Shown here one piece after another: positions 15,801-33,099 of a stretch of DNA of 64,000 nucleotides (position 1 is the stretch's first letter; the number at the start of each line of letters is the position of its first letter). The position numbers and the translations under genes were made by a program. This DNA comes from Perca fluviatilis (Eukaryota; Chordata; Actinopteri; Perciformes; Percidae): the NCBI RefSeq assembly GCF_010015445.1, contig NC_053116.1, forward strand, positions 26,589,137-26,653,136, in the 5' to 3' direction. The notes below the pieces were generated by a model that saw only the letters and a program-made list of their open reading frames with translations, was not told the DNA's origin and made no database searches.

Positions 15801-17430
15801 TTTGGACACCAACCACTTCTGTTTATACTTTACAATTTATACTCCAAATTGTCTTGATTTTCTTGTATTAGTTTTTTTTTCTGACCAGATTTAGTGTGGC
15901 AAATAATGAACTAATCAAGAAGAAATATAAACAGGATTGTCATCATTCCAAGTAATAGACATTGAAACTACCATCTTTTAATATTTATGCACTTTAGCTG
16001 ACGTCAGCTACATGTTCTTGAACAAAACTTATTATTGGCTTATGTGGTAATAAATACAGTATTGGATGTTGGCAGACATTTGTTCTGAGTGGGCACTTTT
16101 AATTACTGAACCAAAGCAAACAAAAACATTAAACCATTAATGTTGTAGCGCTGTTGTAATTTGTCAGTTGTACAAGCCTGGATGAGAGGATTAGACTTAT
16201 TTTTTTTGTTAACCCTCTAGAAATATTTCAGACATTTATGGAAATACAGTATTATAGTATTGTTAGAAGATATGTTATTGTGAGAACATTTTCTTTTTGA
16301 CTCTAACCTAGGTACTGCAAGGAAACGGAGTGACCATCTCTTTCATCACACCTTCCCTAATCGGCCTTGATAAGACCTTGGAGAGCCTTGTCACCAACTA
16401 CACCCACTTTAACAAGGCCCTGCGCACAGGCCTCCACACACATTTCCAGTCCCTGATTCACCAGAAGGACATGTTACTAGCTGCCGTGCTCGACCCCAGG
16501 ATCAAACTGCAGGTATTAAATTAGGATGGACACATTGCTGTTATTTTATGCTTTTGAGATTTTTGCAACTGCAGAGCAGGTCAGCCCAACTTTAAAGCAA
16601 CTACAATTTTCAGTTTTCAAACTAATTTTAAATTCCTGTAAAAGGGTAAAAGGTACGCTGCAAAATCGCATCAAATGGCATCTTATACCCATTTTATATT
16701 AATAGAGCTCTGTTTAAATTGAGCTCTGTGTTACATCTCTATGTACATAAAAGACAAAAATACGCATCATACCTATCTAAACTCAGAATAAGAACTCTCA
16801 ACCTTGCTTGAATGTTTTTTTTTCTTCCAGCCATTTCCTGATGCCAAACTGGAGGACCAGACAGGTTTCCTAACACCCCCGTCAAAGTATCAGGCTCGCA
16901 CCATCGTTGAATCCATATTAGAAAGCATGAAGCCCTCAACATCTCCATCTGTAGAGGAAGATGAAGACCAGACAAGCAATGAGTTGAAGGAGCAGGATGA
17001 CGAAGAGGAGATCCAAGACAACACCCTGATGGAGACATCAGGTGGCAGCTCAGATGAAAACAACTGCGACGGAGTCAGCGGAAATGACCTCAAGCGCAAG
17101 TCCATCTTTAATTTCCTCCAGCCGCCTGCAAAGACCATGAAGACAGCAGAGCTTGATGTGTACCTATCAGAACCACTGTGGGAAAGCAACTCCAGTGTGT
17201 TGTATTGGAAGTCTGCAAATCGGTTCCCCCTGCTGCAGGACATCGCCAAGAAGCTGCTGGCAGTACCGGCCACCTCAGGGGGCTTTGACCGGCTGTGTCC
17301 GATGGCAGTGTGTATTGTAAGAGCCAAGAGGAACCGCTTGCCACCTCACACTACAGAGAGACTGCTTCTATACAAAAACTCTTTAAAGACAAAGACTGTA
17401 AAAAAGTCCAGTGGGGTCGCTAAACACTGA
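9860..17430 (+). CDS. Myb (R1R2R3)-hAT transposase fusion protein, domesticated
   Basis: Twelve exons give 877 residues: 9860-9870, 11677-11779, 12108-12179, 12323-12415, 12531-12751, 12901-13021, 13727-13780, 14070-14281, 14542-15244, 15452-15694, 16312-16512 and 16831-17430. All junctions are GT-AG and in frame. The start MSRG and the acidic CIDTDSD stretch match MYBL2. Residues 30-183 are three complete Myb repeats with tryptophans at 34/54/73, 86/106/125 and 138/157/176. A Ser-rich linker (about 255-270) leads to a hAT domain from about 275: DLW at 361-363, a CxxH at 489-492, RW at 548-549 and the dimerisation region at 803-833. The B-Myb transactivation and C-terminal regulatory regions are absent. 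It should bind Myb sites (YAACNG) in the nucleus and dimerise through hAT; catalysis is unlikely. Exon 1 (11 bases) is the least certain part; Met5 is an alternative start. Confidence 0.88.
11677..13021 (+). other. Myb R1R2R3-encoding exons of the fusion gene
   Basis: Exons 2-6 encode residues 4-207. R1 is about 30-81, R2 82-133 and R3 134-184. R2-R3 are close to B-Myb: [17 protein letters not shown] and [18 protein letters not shown] are nearly unchanged. All nine structural tryptophans and the DNA-reading helix residues (Lys119 and the NSVKNHWN segment) are kept, so DNA binding should be intact. Intron positions (after QEE, FLP, DEK and within PGR) agree with what I recall of vertebrate MYB genes. 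Confidence 0.9.
14070..17430 (+). other. hAT transposase-derived exons of the fusion gene
   Basis: Exons 8-12 encode residues 226-877. hAT homology starts near residue 275 ([19 protein letters not shown], then FVEGAGF). The first catalytic Asp is Asp361 in VTFDLW. The usual TDNA holding the second Asp reads TNQA (Asn432). CVAH (489-492) and CRWNSM (547-552) keep the hAT zinc-like and RW motifs. The dimerisation block [11 protein letters not shown]...AVPATS (803-827) is intact. The following SER-type Glu is Asp831 and the residue before KRNRL is Ala843, so the third acid is lost in either alignment. An acidic insert (718-750) and [10 protein letters not shown] (766-775) separate the core from the dimerisation block. 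Four introns cut the hAT part. Confidence 0.88.
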
Positions 17431-18344
17431 TGGGTTAAGTGACAGTTGGGTCTGATTTATTCTGTCCACCACCCAAAGAACCTCCACAATTAACTTCGCC
17501 ATACACCCTACTATGCTTCCACAACCAATTGACACCATCCCTTTCAATTACATTTCTTCAAACATTGGATCAAACTAACATTTAGCATCATTTCAACCTT
17601 GCAGTCGTAGTCAAAATATATTAAAAGTATATGGAAAATGAGGGCAATCTACTTAGAATATCTCTTTTGTTGAAATAAGATACAGCACATTGGCAACCAG
17701 CAGGCTACCATCATAGTGCACAAACTGTCATTTCCCTGTGGATAGTGGATTGAGAGTGAAAGGCAGGTTCTCTTTGCCTGTCACACAAAGCTGCTGAACA
17801 GCATTCCAAAAACAATATAAAATAAGGACTTGTTATATTTGAGCATAATTCAACATTGTAAAAATGCAATCTGAAGTTTAATTTAAGATGCTACTAGAAC
17901 ATGCATTCTCTGAAGACCTTGTGCTGCTGCTAACTTCTCACAAAGGAGAAAATGAAGTATCTGTGATCAAATTCCTAATGTGTAAGATTAGTAATTTTGG
18001 GATTTTCTGACTCTTGGTTGTATTAATAAAGACACTGTGGCAGACCGCAATGCACACCTATACTTTTATGCCATTGAAACGGTTTAAAAGATGTTACAAT
18101 CAAAACAATAATACAAGTGCTACCAATCGCAGCTTTAACATCAGCCTGTGATATTTTTAGCTGCATGGCTATTCAGTACCTAAAGCAAAATGTTTATGTG
18201 GCGAATATTTTCTAGCAAAGATTTTGTGCCAGAAAATGTACTGTGCATTTTGTAATCAATTTTCCCTTGTACTGTAATTTATTTGTTTTGTATGCTGTAC
18301 AGCAAGTGCAGATTAACTGTTTTGGGTCACTTGGCAGCAAATTA

Positions 18345-18354
18345 AATAAATAAA
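18345..18354 (+). terminator. poly(A) signal, overlapping AATAAA pair
   Basis: 'aaataaataaaa' lies 915 bases after the Myb-hAT stop codon. Confidence 0.5.
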
Positions 18355-18590
18355 AGTATGCACCTTTATTTTCTTAAGTTTTCTTTCTTTTCTGTTTTTA
18401 CAATTTTATATTTTTCATTTGTTATTGTTAAGTGATACTTTACAATGCTACTGCTACAATTAATTGTTTTCTCTTTGATGATCAACTGTTTTTGCTCTTA
18501 ACTGAATTGTAATGTCTGATGGTGGACTTGAGTCCTTTGACCTCGTATGTCTCTTCGTGGAAATACCCAGATAATGAACTTGTATTAAAG

Positions 18591-18596
18591 AATAAA
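18591..18596 (+). terminator. poly(A) signal AATAAA
   Basis: This second signal, with a TG-rich stretch 20-30 bases downstream ('ttcctgttcctgtggcc'), is a good distal end for the Myb-hAT transcript. Confidence 0.55.
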
Positions 18597-18949
18597 GCTA
18601 CTTTCTCAACAATTTCCTGTTCCTGTGGCCCACAGTTTTTATATCCATTTGTGTTTTCTTAGAGCACTATCTGTGTTGGAATATGACTAATAATACCATA
18701 ATCAGCTGGGAACAGTCACTCTAGGAAGGATGGCTAGGTAATTTATCCCGAGTACCCCAGACTGAAAGGATTAGGAAAACTATTTTAAAACCAAGATTGC
18801 TTTTGGAAATAAAAATAGATCAGACTGATAGTTGTAAATATAGTTGCACTGAAATGTACATTCAAACATTATACAAATGTTTAGAAAATTTAATTTAACG
18901 CTTATAAAAATAAGATGTGTTTTATGGGTGATTAAAAGACCGTTAAAGT

Positions 18950-25009
<6,060 letters not shown>

Positions 25010-25437
25010 TAAGAAATGTAAAATGGGACTGCTACAGCATGTTGTCTGCAGAGACACGCTCTACGTAGAGGGCTCTATTAATGTGGTGAATGTAACGGTA
25101 AAAGTAAAGATTATTTTCCCCTGTATCACGTCTAAGTTTAATTATTGCTTGATTTTCTAAGAAGAGTTTTTCTTCAGAAACGGGCTCAGGTGTTATGTTT
25201 CTCCAGAAAAGGGACAGTTTTGATCCAGTAGGGGGCAGCCAACCAGCAGCCAGCGTGCTGAACAACAAGTTTATTTCCGGCTAAACAGAGTCAGCTGTTT
25301 TCTCCAGCAGGTTGAAACCACATCCACGGCTTTTGTAACTCAGCCATTCAAACATGTTTAACTTTTCGACTTTTTTGTGAACCTGTAGTCTGGTTGTTCC
25401 TGGAGGTGGTTCAGAGACGTCTTGTAGGAAACGGAAA
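25010..25437 (+). other. nsun5 3' UTR and first non-coding exon/promoter of the aldo/keto reductase
   Basis: Only 428 bases separate the nsun5 stop from a donor-like site (gaaa|gtgagta at 25438). The nsun5 poly(A) site and the reductase promoter must both fit here. I see no canonical AATAAA. The donor at 25438 pairs with the acceptor at 25620 to form a 5' UTR intron. Confidence 0.45.
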
Positions 25438-25659
25438 GTGAGTAATTTGTATAGCTGATTTTAATGTTTATATTCCGTATTAAACAGGTTGACGCATTTA
25501 TTGAGTTGACTGACAACCCTCTGTCGACAATGATGCGAAAAGATGAACAACTTAAAATGGTTTTACTTTTATCTACCGTGAAAGAAAGAAATCTATTGTG
25601 TAGCTGTGTTCAAACCGCAGGCCGCTTCCAGCAGCTCGTTCCCCGGCACTAACCTCAGC

Positions 25660-27373
25660 ATGTCCCCGGTACCCAAAGTGAGGCTGGCCGGTGGCCTGGA
25701 GATCTGCCGCCTGCTGAACGGGATGTGGCAGGTGTCCGGGTCGCACGGAGCGGTAGATCATGCCAAAGCAGGTAAACAATATCGTGGAAATATTGCAAAC
25801 GAATTGAAAACTGGGCGTTTTGGAAACTCTAAAAATGATCTAGCTTGGAATAGAAAACGTGTCCTGTACTTGTTCAGATGTACTTTAAGAGAAATCCAAT
25901 CATCTGATAAAGACTTCATGTAGTCTTTATCAAAATCGATGTTATGCCCAGTTCAGAAAAGCAATTGTGATAACAGGAAGGAAATACATTTTTAGCTTTA
26001 GGGACATGTGGGACATGTTGCTACACCCTGTCAACAATTTATAGTCAGAAAGTGTTCAAAAGTATATTCAATATATATAAATAATTTGCACATGCTAGTA
26101 GTGAAACATTGTGATTTTTAAACCACTCTCTCTTGGTAACCTAACTGCTGGAATATAGCAACATATTTAATCTAGAAATGTTTCCCTCTTGTCTCCAGTT
26201 GAGGCCATGCAGGCCTATGTAGACGCTGGTCTGACTACATTTGACATGGCAGACATTTATGGGCCTGCAGAGGAGATATTTGGACAGTTCAACAGCCAGG
26301 TACACGCGCACACACACACACACACGCACACACACACACCTCATTTACATATATGACATAAGGGGCGATAATGTGGCAAAGATGACTATAATAATGCAAT
26401 AATAATCAGATTTTCTTTGAATCATGTTATGCAGCTGTGCAGTTTGTGAGGATTTCAAAATTTTATTTTAGTTCAAAATGTTCATTAGAGAATAAACCCC
26501 TTGAGATGCACCATCTCATTTCCAAGGTGGTCCTCAGCCACAAAACATTGAAAAACATTTAAACATATTCACATGAATAATAATGAATTAAACAATCCAA
26601 CAACATATTAATAACAAATGATTCTAATCTAAAATAAAATGTATTGTTGGTGAAAACTATTTAACTCCATTTTTTTGTCTTTTCAATAAATACATGGTAT
26701 AAACTGTAAAGTAATTGATGTGGATGGCATGCAACAAAGATCCCTGATAAGACGAATTTGTACCATATCTAATTTATTGTTTACAAATGTGGGATTAATC
26801 CTACTCATTGGGTTGAAAAAAGAATCCTTATAAAAGCAAATAGATAAATTCACATCTGTTGAAGTGTAACTGGCCTGCTAGTCTATGACCAAAATTTGCA
26901 TGATATGATGCTGGAGATGCTGTAGTTTATAAAGTTTAATAGATAACTGGAATTATCTCCGTGGTCTCACACTGAGTTGTGGTGATGCCACATCTTGCCT
27001 GATTTTAATTTTTTTGCCTGATTGTGCTCCCTGAAACACAAGAGGGAGCTAATGTACTGTTGTAGATTGACGTCAGCGGAGCACGTGTGTGTCATTTACA
27101 AGAAAGAGACCGAGAGGAAGCAAGAGACAGATTCAAAGAGAAAACAGACTGCTTGTTGCAAAAAACAAAATGAGGAAAGTGTGATGGACACAGTTTTCAT
27201 TCATCCTGTAAGCTCAGTCCTTCCTGGTTATTGATTTGTCAATCCAGCTATTAGTGTCGGTGTTCTCCACAGAGCTGCAGATACTCAACACACACATTAA
27301 GAAATGTTCTCACACGTGCACTCAAACAGAAGCTTGAAAAATAGCTAATGCTTTCTCTACCTTTTTACACACA

Positions 27374-27465
<92 letters not shown>

Positions 27466-30400
27466 GGCTCAGATCAGAGTTTTTGTTGTTGACAGTCTAA
27501 TGGTATCGATCGTGGTCTCAGAGACAGAGAGGTCTTCTCTCTTCCAACCAGCTTTTCTCTCTGTCTCACATTTTCCCTTACTGCACATGCTTTCCAGGCT
27601 GTTTGTCACTTTACAATTAACTAATCAACAGACAATTATTAACTCCTGCATCATTTTAGCAGTACAAAACAGTAAAAAAAAAACTATTGTGCTGTATGTA
27701 ATAATTTGCAAGCTATTTAGCATATAGTTATAATAGATCCGAATCAGTGCAAGCTACAGAAACAAGACATAACCCAATAAGAATGTTTGTATTTTGTAAT
27801 TATAATTTTTATGACTCTTTGTCTCATCTCAAGTGCAAATCGTCTGGGAAAGACATCCCAGCTCTGCAGAGTCTGACTAAATACGTGCCAAGACCAGGAC
27901 CAATGGACCGCAAGGTAAGCCGTTGACTGATGTGTCGAGACAAGAGTGAAACCCGCACTCGGTCTGCCGTGTTTTACAGTTAGGATAGTTTCATCCACTA
28001 GAGAGCTCTGTGTGTCTTTATAAAGAACACGGACGTCATCTTTACTGGTCTACTTAAAATTTTTAAAGCTGCGTAGAAATTGTGTTAGTGTTGAGTCCCC
28101 TTAAATGATTCTCTCCATATCCTTAGTTTTATGAGAAAACCGTTCACATCACAAATAATCCCATTTATTTGTAGTTTCATGTGTACTAAACTATGATGGT
28201 TACAAAAACAGTATCCACACAATATTTTGCAGTTGTGCACAATTTACACGATGTATTTGTACCTATAGTACATACATAGGGTTAAGCAACCCAAATCATG
28301 TTTCTCGTTATGTTAAATGATTTAGGTTGTCAGATTCAAAGCTAAACACGAACAATGTATGCATTAGAGCTAGACCAATATATTGCCTATCATTGACTTA
28401 TCGCAGATGTATTGGTATGTCGGCCAATAAGCAACAAGAACTTTCGGTACAGAAAAACTAAACTAGGCATACTTTGTCAACCAGCGAGTACTGACAAGTT
28501 GATCTTTCCACTGTAAAATGTCCTGCTCTGTATTTATCTTGGTCACAATTTTATGGTTATCAGATTTTTAAACTCCCAAAAAGCAATATCGGCCTCAAAA
28601 GTCCATTATCAGTTGGGCTATACAGTAAGTGGCATTGTCTGGAATTGTATGTTTGTGTTGATGTACGTAGAGCGACTTCTGAAACTAGACCTCCTAGGTT
28701 GAATTGAAACTCATGAAATGGGTTTCATGTATTTATTTTTACTGTTGCCAGTAGAGACGGGGGCTGAGGAGTCCCTATTTGTGTGCAGGTGGTGGTGAAG
28801 GCGCTGCAGTGCTCAATGAACCGTATGCAGGTGGACAGACTGGACTGTGTTCAGTTCCACTGGTGGGACTATAGAGACAAACGATACCTGGACGCACTAG
28901 GACACCTGTCCGACCTGCAGCAGGAGGGACTTATACGTATGTACGCTGAAGTACACAATACATACTGTAAACATGTACAGATAAACAGGGAGGGAAAAAC
29001 AAATAAATATTACCAATATCACAGATATACAGTTTGTTTGGAAATTGCAATATATTCATGTTTTACAGGCTGCATGTTATGTTTATTTGAGAGGAGTTCA
29101 TTCTTGACCTGGAAATGGTTTTCAAGTTTGATATATTTAGTTTTTTATTTATTTATAGTAATTGGATTTTCTAATTAGGTTTACTGTGCTATCCTGTTCA
29201 TCTATGATCAAATCATAACTTAATTTAAAGGTTTGCGCACCAAAAATGTAATTTGGACGAATATGTTGGATCATTTTTGACTCCTGAATATCAATTGGCC
29301 TCATTCACCGTTCTTAAGAACAAATGTGCTGTGTTCTTAAACCCCACTTACGCATTTTTCATGAAGATTCTGGCATTCACCAATATTTTCTTATTATGGA
29401 TTTGTTCTCAGGTAAGAACAGAATCTATGCACACTCAAGAGCACTCTTACGCACAATTTAGATCTGACATGTTTGCACAAAACCTATACCTATATATAAA
29501 GCTATACCGTTTTCGTCCGTTCTAATTTAAAATGTAACATTTCTCTCCCATCTTATTTGCTGCTTAGTATGCACTGCTGACGCTACTAAATATGATGTCT
29601 CGTTTTTCGTTAACTTCTTGCAGCAGTACCCCCACTTCAGAATTACTAAAGTTTTTCATTTTTTTGGAGCCGAGGCCTCTTTGCCACGTCTTTTGGACAT
29701 TTGCACATGACAAAGCCCTGCCATCTCATGCCCTTTTATGGGCATTTTACCTATGCTAAATAGGAGCAACGGGCACGAGCTTTCAATTTACGAAGACATT
29801 GGGATTCATTATTCTAAGAACACACCTGCGAACAATTCTGCTGTTTAAGAGCACTTCATGAATCAGATGTAGACTTTTCTCAGGGATTTTTTTAAGAACA
29901 TATGAGGCCCAATATGAGCAGCAGACTGGGGAAAAGAATAGTCATCACACACACCTATAAGGATTCACACATATTCTCTGAAGGGAATACAGAATGTATA
30001 GTATGTCCAAAGTGTCCAAAAAGGAAAGGGGATCTGTTTGAATTTTTTTTTCTGAGAAGACTTTAACCTGTTTTTTCCTTTTCTTCAGGAGAGCTCGCCC
30101 TCACTAACTTTGACACACAGAGGCTGGAGGAGATCACCAACAGAGGCATCCGCATCTCAAGCAACCAGGTAACGTGTACAAGACTATCTGACTCAATTCT
30201 TCAGTGCATCTATTAAGCATGTATTTAATGTGTCTGCCATGCAGGTTCAGTACTCTTTGATTGACCAGCGACCTGTAGCCAAGATGGAGCAGTTCTGTCT
30301 GGCTAACAACATTCAGCTCCTCACTTATGGCACTCTGGGTGAGATACTGTTTACACATTACAATTTATATCCAGTCACTGCATGTCATTTTTTTAGCATT

Positions 30401-31314
30401 TGCATTTACTTAGATCCATGAATAATACCGCTCCAGCAGGGCAATTACAAAGAAGGTTTACTTCATGTTTAATGATGCAAGCAGCACATTTACCATCTCG
30501 GTATAAAAATGTAAAATGGTGGTTTTCTAAAATGGAGTCAGTGGACATGACGACACATCCTCTCTTCTCTTCACTCCCCCTCTTATCATTGTTACTCCTT
30601 CCTCTCCCTCCGTCTCTGCATCCCATTCTCCTCCTGACCTCAATGGTCTCCATCTATGCCCTCTCTCCCCTCCCTTTTTGTTTTTTTTCTCTCCACCTTC
30701 TCTTGCTTCACCCTCCTCCTCCTCTCTGCCCTTTTCCATCTCATCTATTTTCTTCCTCCATCCCTTTATCCCTGGCGCCTCCTCCCACTTCTCCTTTCCG
30801 TCAATCCTGTATCCCTCCTCCCCGACTCCTTTTTAACTCCTTTGTCTGCCTCTCTCCTCCATCCCTCTCTCCGCTCTTTTTCCTCCATCACTGTCCTCTC
30901 TCAGCTGGCGGTCTACTCTCAGAGCGTTATCTGGGGAAGGCAGAGCCTAATTCCAGGGCGGAGCTCTACACCGCCTCCCTCTCGAAGTACAAGAACATGA
31001 TCGACTCTTGGGGTGGCTGGAGCCTTTTCCAGGACCTTCTTGTTGCCTTGGAGACGGCTGCCAGGAGACACGACTGCTCAGTGGCCAGCGTGGCAACACG
31101 TTATGTGCTGGATCGCCCCGCGGTGGGTGGGGTTATTGTGGGCTGTCGGCTAGGCGTCGCAGGGGCGGGGCAACACATCAGTGACAGTCTGCGTAGCTGC
31201 AGCCCTGACCTGAAACTGACGGGGGAAGATCTCGCCGCCATCGAAGCAGTGACACAACGCTCCAGGGACCTCACGGCGCTCATCGGGGACTGCGGCGATG
31301 AGTACAGGAGCTAA
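25660..31314 (+). CDS. aldo/keto reductase family protein
   Basis: Seven coding exons (25660-25771, 26199-26299, 27834-27914, 28789-28936, 30089-30168, 30245-30338, 30905-31314) give 341 residues, a normal size for the (beta/alpha)8 aldo/keto reductase fold. The catalytic tetrad is visible: Asp53 and Tyr58 in [11 protein letters not shown], Lys87 in LTKYVPRPG, and His122 in [13 protein letters not shown]-site features follow: [14 protein letters not shown], a [18 protein letters not shown] segment and GVIVGCR near the C terminus. It should reduce carbonyls with NADPH in the cytosol; the substrate is unknown. It resembles the family seen in bacteria, plants and non-mammalian animals rather than mammalian AKR1 or Kv-beta proteins. 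Met1 at 25660 follows a spliced 5' UTR exon starting at 25621; an in-frame ATG at 25606 lies before that acceptor and is not used in the spliced form. Confidence 0.88.
27375..27461. repeat. (AC)n microsatellite
   Basis: About 87 bases of near-perfect AC in an intron of the aldo/keto reductase gene. Confidence 0.97.
28365..28620. mobile_element. possible short inverted-repeat element (weak)
   Basis: It begins 'tagagctagaccaatatattg' and ends 'caatatcggcctcaaaagtccattatcagttgggcta'. This resembles teleost DNA-transposon derivatives with TATCGGCC motifs. No clear target duplication was found. Confidence 0.35.
29294..29912. mobile_element. possible inverted-repeat element in reductase intron
   Basis: The left end 'ttggcctcattcaccgttcttaag' and the right end 'tttaagaacatatgaggcccaa' are imperfect inverted repeats. 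Internal 'ttcttaagaa' motifs recur. Target duplication unclear and no coding content. Confidence 0.45.
30556..30904 (+). other. long pyrimidine-rich tract at end of the last reductase intron
   Basis: About 345 bases of largely C and T (ctcttctcttcactccccc and similar) lead into the acceptor at 30904. It is far longer than a normal polypyrimidine tract. Confidence 0.85.
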
Positions 31315-32173
31315 AGGGGAAGGGTGAGGCTGACTGACTGGGTGTGACAGATGGGGGGAGGAGGAGGAGGGGTAAAGCGAGAGAGAGAAGCATCTCACAC
31401 AGAACAGCCGCATAGTTGAAAAGAATAAAATGCGACAATGAAAATCAGTTCAATTCTCCATTAAACATTATAAAGAGCTTTCAGTAACTAAGGGGAATTG
31501 CAAGTTTCAACTTGCCTGTTCCTTTTACTTTAATACAACCTCTGAAGAGGATGTGCCTCAGACGAAGTGTAGTTATTTTACCTACTGAATATTTGATGCT
31601 GTTAAACAGGTTGAACACTTTTTCTTCCACAGTGTGTTTACACTGCTTAAGGGCTTTTTGATTTGGTAGACAAGCTTCTCATTCAGGCTTGAATACAGAT
31701 GCACAAACACACAGTAATCAATGTTTACGTTTTTAATTTAGGTGTGTAGTAAGTCTTTTAGTTACAGAATTAAGAGAAAGTTCAGTGTCCAAGCTATAGA
31801 TTTGAGCTTTTACACTGTTTAACAATGTTAAATTCTATATTGTGTACATAATAAAAAATGGCGTCTGGTTAATGGAATTCTGTTTGTTTTTTTCTATTTG
31901 GAGTTTATTTTAAAGTTCAAGTTGAATCCAAATTAACCTTAAAGGAGTGTGTTGTTAAGGCAAATAAACCATTTGTCACCACGTTTGCTGTTTTCTAATA
32001 TGCATATGTCCTCATGTCCATGCTCATATCCAGAAGTGCAATATCTTATCTATCTACTTCTCTCAGTATTGGTCCCACATGATTCTTTTTCTAATTTTGA
32101 TGTACTGACGCTTTAAAAATATATAATGAGACAATGTACTGTACATTATTTTCCTTTGTGTCTGAGAAACTGA

Positions 32174-32225
<52 letters not shown>

Positions 32226-32319
32226 TAGGGGGTGGGGGCTCAGTGAAGTGGAAGAAAGTGGGGAACCCTGTAGCACTGTCTGGACCTACAGATGAAATGA
32301 TGCGAAAGCGACATGTGTG

Positions 32320-32370
<51 letters not shown>

Positions 32371-33099
32371 AGACACAGATGTTACAGAAATGTCAGGCTC
32401 CCATTGTATAACATTGACTTAAAGAATAGAAGCATGTGCTGCATGTTGTATAAATAGTAGGGATTGTGGTTTTAATGAGTGGGTGCATATTGTGTGTTAT
32501 GTACAGGCTGTATGTAATTAATTAATGTGCTGGAAGCAGGTTTTAATATAGCTTTTTGTTTTGTATGTGCGTTTGGAAGGTGCTGAAGTAGAAGCAATTA
32601 CGTTTGACAGGAGGTGTGTGAGCCACTCCACGTCTTCATATTTACTATAATGTGTGTGTTGATTTGTCTGTGCATTAGTGGAGAAGAATCCATACGACAG
32701 ATTGACGGATATACAGACAGATGCTTAGATGGCCGTCAGGACAGGAACGCCCAGCCTGTCTGCACTCCTAGCACCTACAGTGTGCTGATATGAACATGCA
32801 TACTATACATGCATACACAATATGTCAGTCCATTTTTCTTTTCTCCCTTACACACACTCCCAGCTGCCACACTTTGTGCACCTCAAAGACCAGACAAGCT
32901 CCTGCTGCGCAATAGGAGCGAGGTCAAAGGTTGTGCCAGATATCACATCCAATCTTCTGTGGTCCTTCTCACCAGCTGAAGTTCAGTCAATGGTTTCAGT
33001 ACAAAGGACTGAAGTACAGGAAGACCACACTGTTAGTCAGAAGAAGGTAAAGTAGTGAGAATAGTTGTAAAAGTGGGAATGGTTATAATTAGTATGATT
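31315..33099. other. reductase 3' UTR and spacer with two dinucleotide repeats
   Basis: No gene is seen. It holds (GT)n at 32176-32223 and (AC)n at 32323-32364, about 100 bases apart and in opposite phase, so the transcript could fold the two together. Confidence 0.6.
31424..31429 (+). terminator. poly(A) signal AATAAA of the aldo/keto reductase
   Basis: It lies 110 bases after the stop codon. A second AATAAA is at 31850-31855. Confidence 0.6.

Larger units (their letters stand above)
17431..18600 (+). other. 3' UTR of the Myb-hAT gene
   Basis: AT-rich with no open frame of note. It ends at one of two strong poly(A) signals, at 18345 or 18591. Confidence 0.55.

Noticed and set aside
9860..17430. 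Two separate genes, a truncated Myb gene and a domesticated hAT gene.
   Set aside because: Exons 7 and 8 have matching splice phases with the Myb exons, no poly(A) signal or promoter-like stretch separates them, and the hAT part has no good start codon of its own. Transcript data would settle it.
30400..31314. A 304-residue open frame.
   Set aside because: The first two thirds are the translated pyrimidine-rich intron; only 30905 onward is coding.
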